A stretch of DNA of 64,000 nucleotides, taken from positions 1-64,000 of the forward strand of contig CAKQMD010000005.1 in NCBI GenBank assembly GCA_934254925.1. The letters are read 5' to 3'. The DNA comes from an uncultured Alphaproteobacteria bacterium. GTDB taxonomy: Bacteria; Pseudomonadota; Alphaproteobacteria; RF32; CAG-239. The notes beneath the pieces were generated by a model. That model ran no database searches, had not been told where the DNA came from, and was given only the letters and a program-made list of their open reading frames with translations. Below are positions 62,059 through 64,000 of the stretch, piece after piece (positions within the stretch are counted from its first letter, which is position 1; every line of letters starts with the position of its first letter). Position numbers and translations under genes: made by a program.

Positions 62059-62256
62059 ATGCCTCATGCTGAAAAGCGCGCTGTTTCCAAAACGTTAAAA
62101 ACGGTTTTTGCCAAAATAAGAGGCTGAATAATGCAGATTTGGTCTAATCATTATTAAGCAAAATCGAATCGTTAGGGGATAAAATATCCAAAATTACAAA
62201 TAAGACTTGATTTTTTAAATAATTGTGTCTAACCTTGACACAAGAAAAAGGAGCAT

Positions 62257-62703
62257 ATGATGGTAAATTTTACTTCTCAAGTGTTGGACAGCCGTTATGA
62301 TGGCGATAATTGCTTGGAAATCGAACTTGGCAACGATTTACGTTGGATGAAACAAGTCAATGCGGACGGTCAGGTTGAGGAAAATCTGTTGTTGCAGGAT
62401 GTTGACGGCGGGCAAAAAGCGGTCGACGTCCTGGGAGACGAACATTTCGACAAGGTTCGCAGTCAAGAAAATATGGTTGAGCTGTATTTTCAAGACAAAT
62501 TGGTTTGCAGCTATCAACGCAATGGGAAAAATCAGCTTTTCCGGCGCCGGGAGCCGCATGAGACGACGCCGCAAAACGGAAACGGCGGTTTGGTCCGCTG
62601 GCAAAAGGTGGCCGCCGAAAACCAAGGGGAAAAGACTCCTAAGCAAAGAAGCGGCGCTCAAAGTCTGAACCGAGCTTTTCGTGATGGTGCCTATTATCGC
62701 TAA
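62257..62703 (+). CDS. Hypothetical protein, 148 aa
   Basis: AAAAAGGAG precedes the double ATG (62257/62260). The N-terminal 90 residues look beta-rich (NCLEIELGNDLRWMKQV, VELYFQDKLVCSYQRNG). The C-terminal third is polar and Arg/Gln/Asn-rich, ending in NRAFRDGAYYR. No signal peptide. I do not recognise it. It precedes another unknown gene that has its own promoter. Confidence 0.7.
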   Translation: MMVNFTSQVLDSRYDGDNCLEIELGNDLRWMKQVNADGQVEENLLLQDVDGGQKAVDVLGDEHFDKVRSQENMVELYFQDKLVCSYQRNGKNQLFRRREPHETTPQNGNGGLVRWQKVAAENQGEKTPKQRSGAQSLNRAFRDGAYYR

Positions 62704-62744
62704 GCCAAAACAATTTTTACAATATGATGAAAAAGCAGCTTTTC

Positions 62745-62774
62745 TTGACAAAAAAGTTGCTTTTTTTCTAAAAT
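62745..62774 (+). promoter_or_regulatory. Promoter of the 3'-truncated unknown gene
   Basis: TTGACA and TAAAAT are separated by 18 bases, 45 bases before the ATG at 62819. Confidence 0.65.
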
Positions 62775-62818
62775 ATGCTATGATAAAGCCATAAAAGACA
62801 AAGCGGAGGATGCGTTAA

Positions 62819-64000
62819 ATGGCAGAAAAATTCAAATTACACGACAGCGTCGTCTCCAGTCAGGAGGAATTTGAAGAGGCTTTTGAGACAAAAGGCGCTT
62901 TCTATGACAATACCGAATTGCGTCAGTTTTATGAAACTGACAGGGTAGGTTTGTCTATTCTGCTCCGAAGCAATCCTGACAATATTGAAACTGAAATTGA
63001 GAAAAAAATTGATAGAAATTTGTCAGCCTCCGAACGCGATCAAAGAAAAAACGAACTGCTTGGAAGGTTTACGAAACATAAAGAACAGTTAGATGCCCTA
63101 AAACAGGAATGGGAAAAAGCTAAAGAATCGCAGAAATATTTAAAAGATTTTTTGTCGGAAGCGTTCAAAGTCCCGGGAATGTGGTCAGAAAATGCGGAGA
63201 TGAAAGATCTGAAAAAGAGTGATCCTGAAGGGTTGAAGCTTTATTATGACCTGCTGAGAAACTATTATGCGGAACCTCCGCAAAGTGGCGAAAATCAGGT
63301 TGAATTTAAAGCGTCCGCCTCGCAAGACGGAAAAACGGAGATCAATGTTACGTTGCCGGATCCCGCAGGATTTGCTTTTGAAATCAAAGACGGAAAAGTA
63401 CACGTCACGGACAATCTAAATGCCGAACAGATAAAAGCGTTACAACATTTGTTCTGGAAACTGGGCGTGGAAAATTACGCTTTTGCCGATCCCCAATTGG
63501 CGGAAAAGTATAACCGAGCGGCAGAAGAAAGCAATGAGGAACTCTGGGAACATCATAATAATATTGCTGATAGTGATTCGGTAGTCGCAGATCTGAAAAA
63601 ATTCAGAGATGATGTAAAAAATAACGCAATACTTATTCTGAAAAAGAAAGAGGGCAAGACCTTTTTTGCCGAAAAAAAGGACGGCGGTTATGCTTTCCGC
63701 TATTATAAAGGCGAATATGATTATCTGGACGACGGTAAGGGAAAAGATGGACGTCATAAAGCGACCTATATGTATGAAATCCGCGCCAGGGTCAACAAAG
63801 CCGGAAAATTGGGAATCACTTATTATACGCCGGTCGGTGGAGAAATTGACGACGACGGCGCCAAAGCCATTGCCGGCGCGTTAAAAGGCCAAGGGTATAA
63901 AAGCGTCGTTTTGGATAAAAAAACGCTGAGCGGTGCGGCAAGAGGTATGTTTCGCAAAGCCTGCGCCAAATATCTGATTGTGCCTGACGGCATTAACTTT
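62819..64000 (+). CDS. Large unknown protein, 5' part (runs off the window)
   Basis: Starts ATG GCA GAA AAA with GCGGAGGA eight bases upstream, and stays open for 394 codons to the last base. No signal peptide. Residues 60-115 are a charged helical, coiled-coil-like segment (DRNLSASERDQRKNELLGRF). Residues 155-185 are beta-rich (VEFKASASQDGKTEINVTLP). Around residues 275-330 there is a Lys/Tyr-rich part (GYAFRYYKGEYDYLDDGKG). The visible end (LDKKTLSGAARGMFRKACAK, then YLIVPDGINF) looks like the start of another domain. I cannot name the family. Its domain-wise layout and lack of housekeeping context suggest an accessory, perhaps effector-like, protein. Confidence 0.8.
   Translation, partial: MAEKFKLHDSVVSSQEEFEEAFETKGAFYDNTELRQFYETDRVGLSILLRSNPDNIETEIEKKIDRNLSASERDQRKNELLGRFTKHKEQLDALKQEWEKAKESQKYLKDFLSEAFKVPGMWSENAEMKDLKKSDPEGLKLYYDLLRNYYAEPPQSGENQVEFKASASQDGKTEINVTLPDPAGFAFEIKDGKVHVTDNLNAEQIKALQHLFWKLGVENYAFADPQLAEKYNRAAEESNEELWEHHNNIADSDSVVADLKKFRDDVKNNAILILKKKEGKTFFAEKKDGGYAFRYYKGEYDYLDDGKGKDGRHKATYMYEIRARVNKAGKLGITYYTPVGGEIDDDGAKAIAGALKGQGYKSVVLDKKTLSGAARGMFRKACAKYLIVPDGINF

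Overview
The window looks like chromosome of an uncultured alphaproteobacterium with a lipopolysaccharide outer membrane and flagella, possibly one of the gut-associated Rhodospirillales-like lineages. The evidence is an alphaproteobacterial flagellin C-terminus, FlaF, the FtsZ-binding GST-fold protein FzlA, the lpxC-bamD-recN order, MlaA/MlaC and a BCCP with an AMKTFN biotin site. Most of it is dense housekeeping sequence with short gaps and many overlapping stop/start codons. No rRNA operon, CRISPR array, prophage or intact transposase was seen.

Layout. 1-9 kb: 3' end of a flagellin gene, a large unknown protein, a Sel1-repeat protein, a TetR regulator with an M50-like membrane protease, a Mur-ligase/LD-carboxypeptidase pair that suggests murein recycling, and a second M50-like membrane protein. 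9.1-11.2 kb: a 690-residue flagellin whose surface domain is replaced by a beta-helix-like stretch plus a DUF1566/Lcl-like (C-type-lectin-like) module. 11-23 kb: murA, trpS, serS, HAD phosphatase, a membrane-anchored MEMO-AMMECR1 fusion, an M49-like metallopeptidase, L-serine dehydratase, small membrane and lipoproteins, accB-accC. 23.5-31 kb: a complete tripartite RND efflux operon, then fzlA, lipoproteins and a periplasmic binding protein. 31.5-38.5 kb: flaF, flgE, a DUF2934 protein with a Lys/Ser-rich tail, tRNA-Phe, a sugar aminotransferase, mlaA-mlaC, an unusual hairpin-rich intergenic element and a beta-barrel protein. 38.9-48.5 kb: recN-bamD-lpxC, rnpB, then a short dcw cluster (mraZ-rsmH-ftsL-ftsI) and two glycosyltransferases.

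48.5-52.6 kb is the most unusual region: an AT-rich tandem array on the minus strand that alternates membrane-anchored ankyrin-repeat proteins with proteins that share an almost identical 160-residue C-terminal module (with a peptidoglycan-binding-like end) but have unrelated N-termini. The units are separated by near-identical promoter/terminator cassettes. It looks like a diversifying effector/immunity or toxin/antitoxin-like family that I cannot match to a known system.

52.7-64 kb: gltX, an argS-MFS operon, a pyrimidine-nucleotidase-like HAD, a lipoprotein, a nitroreductase, gap-pgk, a small unknown gene and the first 394 codons of a large unknown protein that runs off the end.
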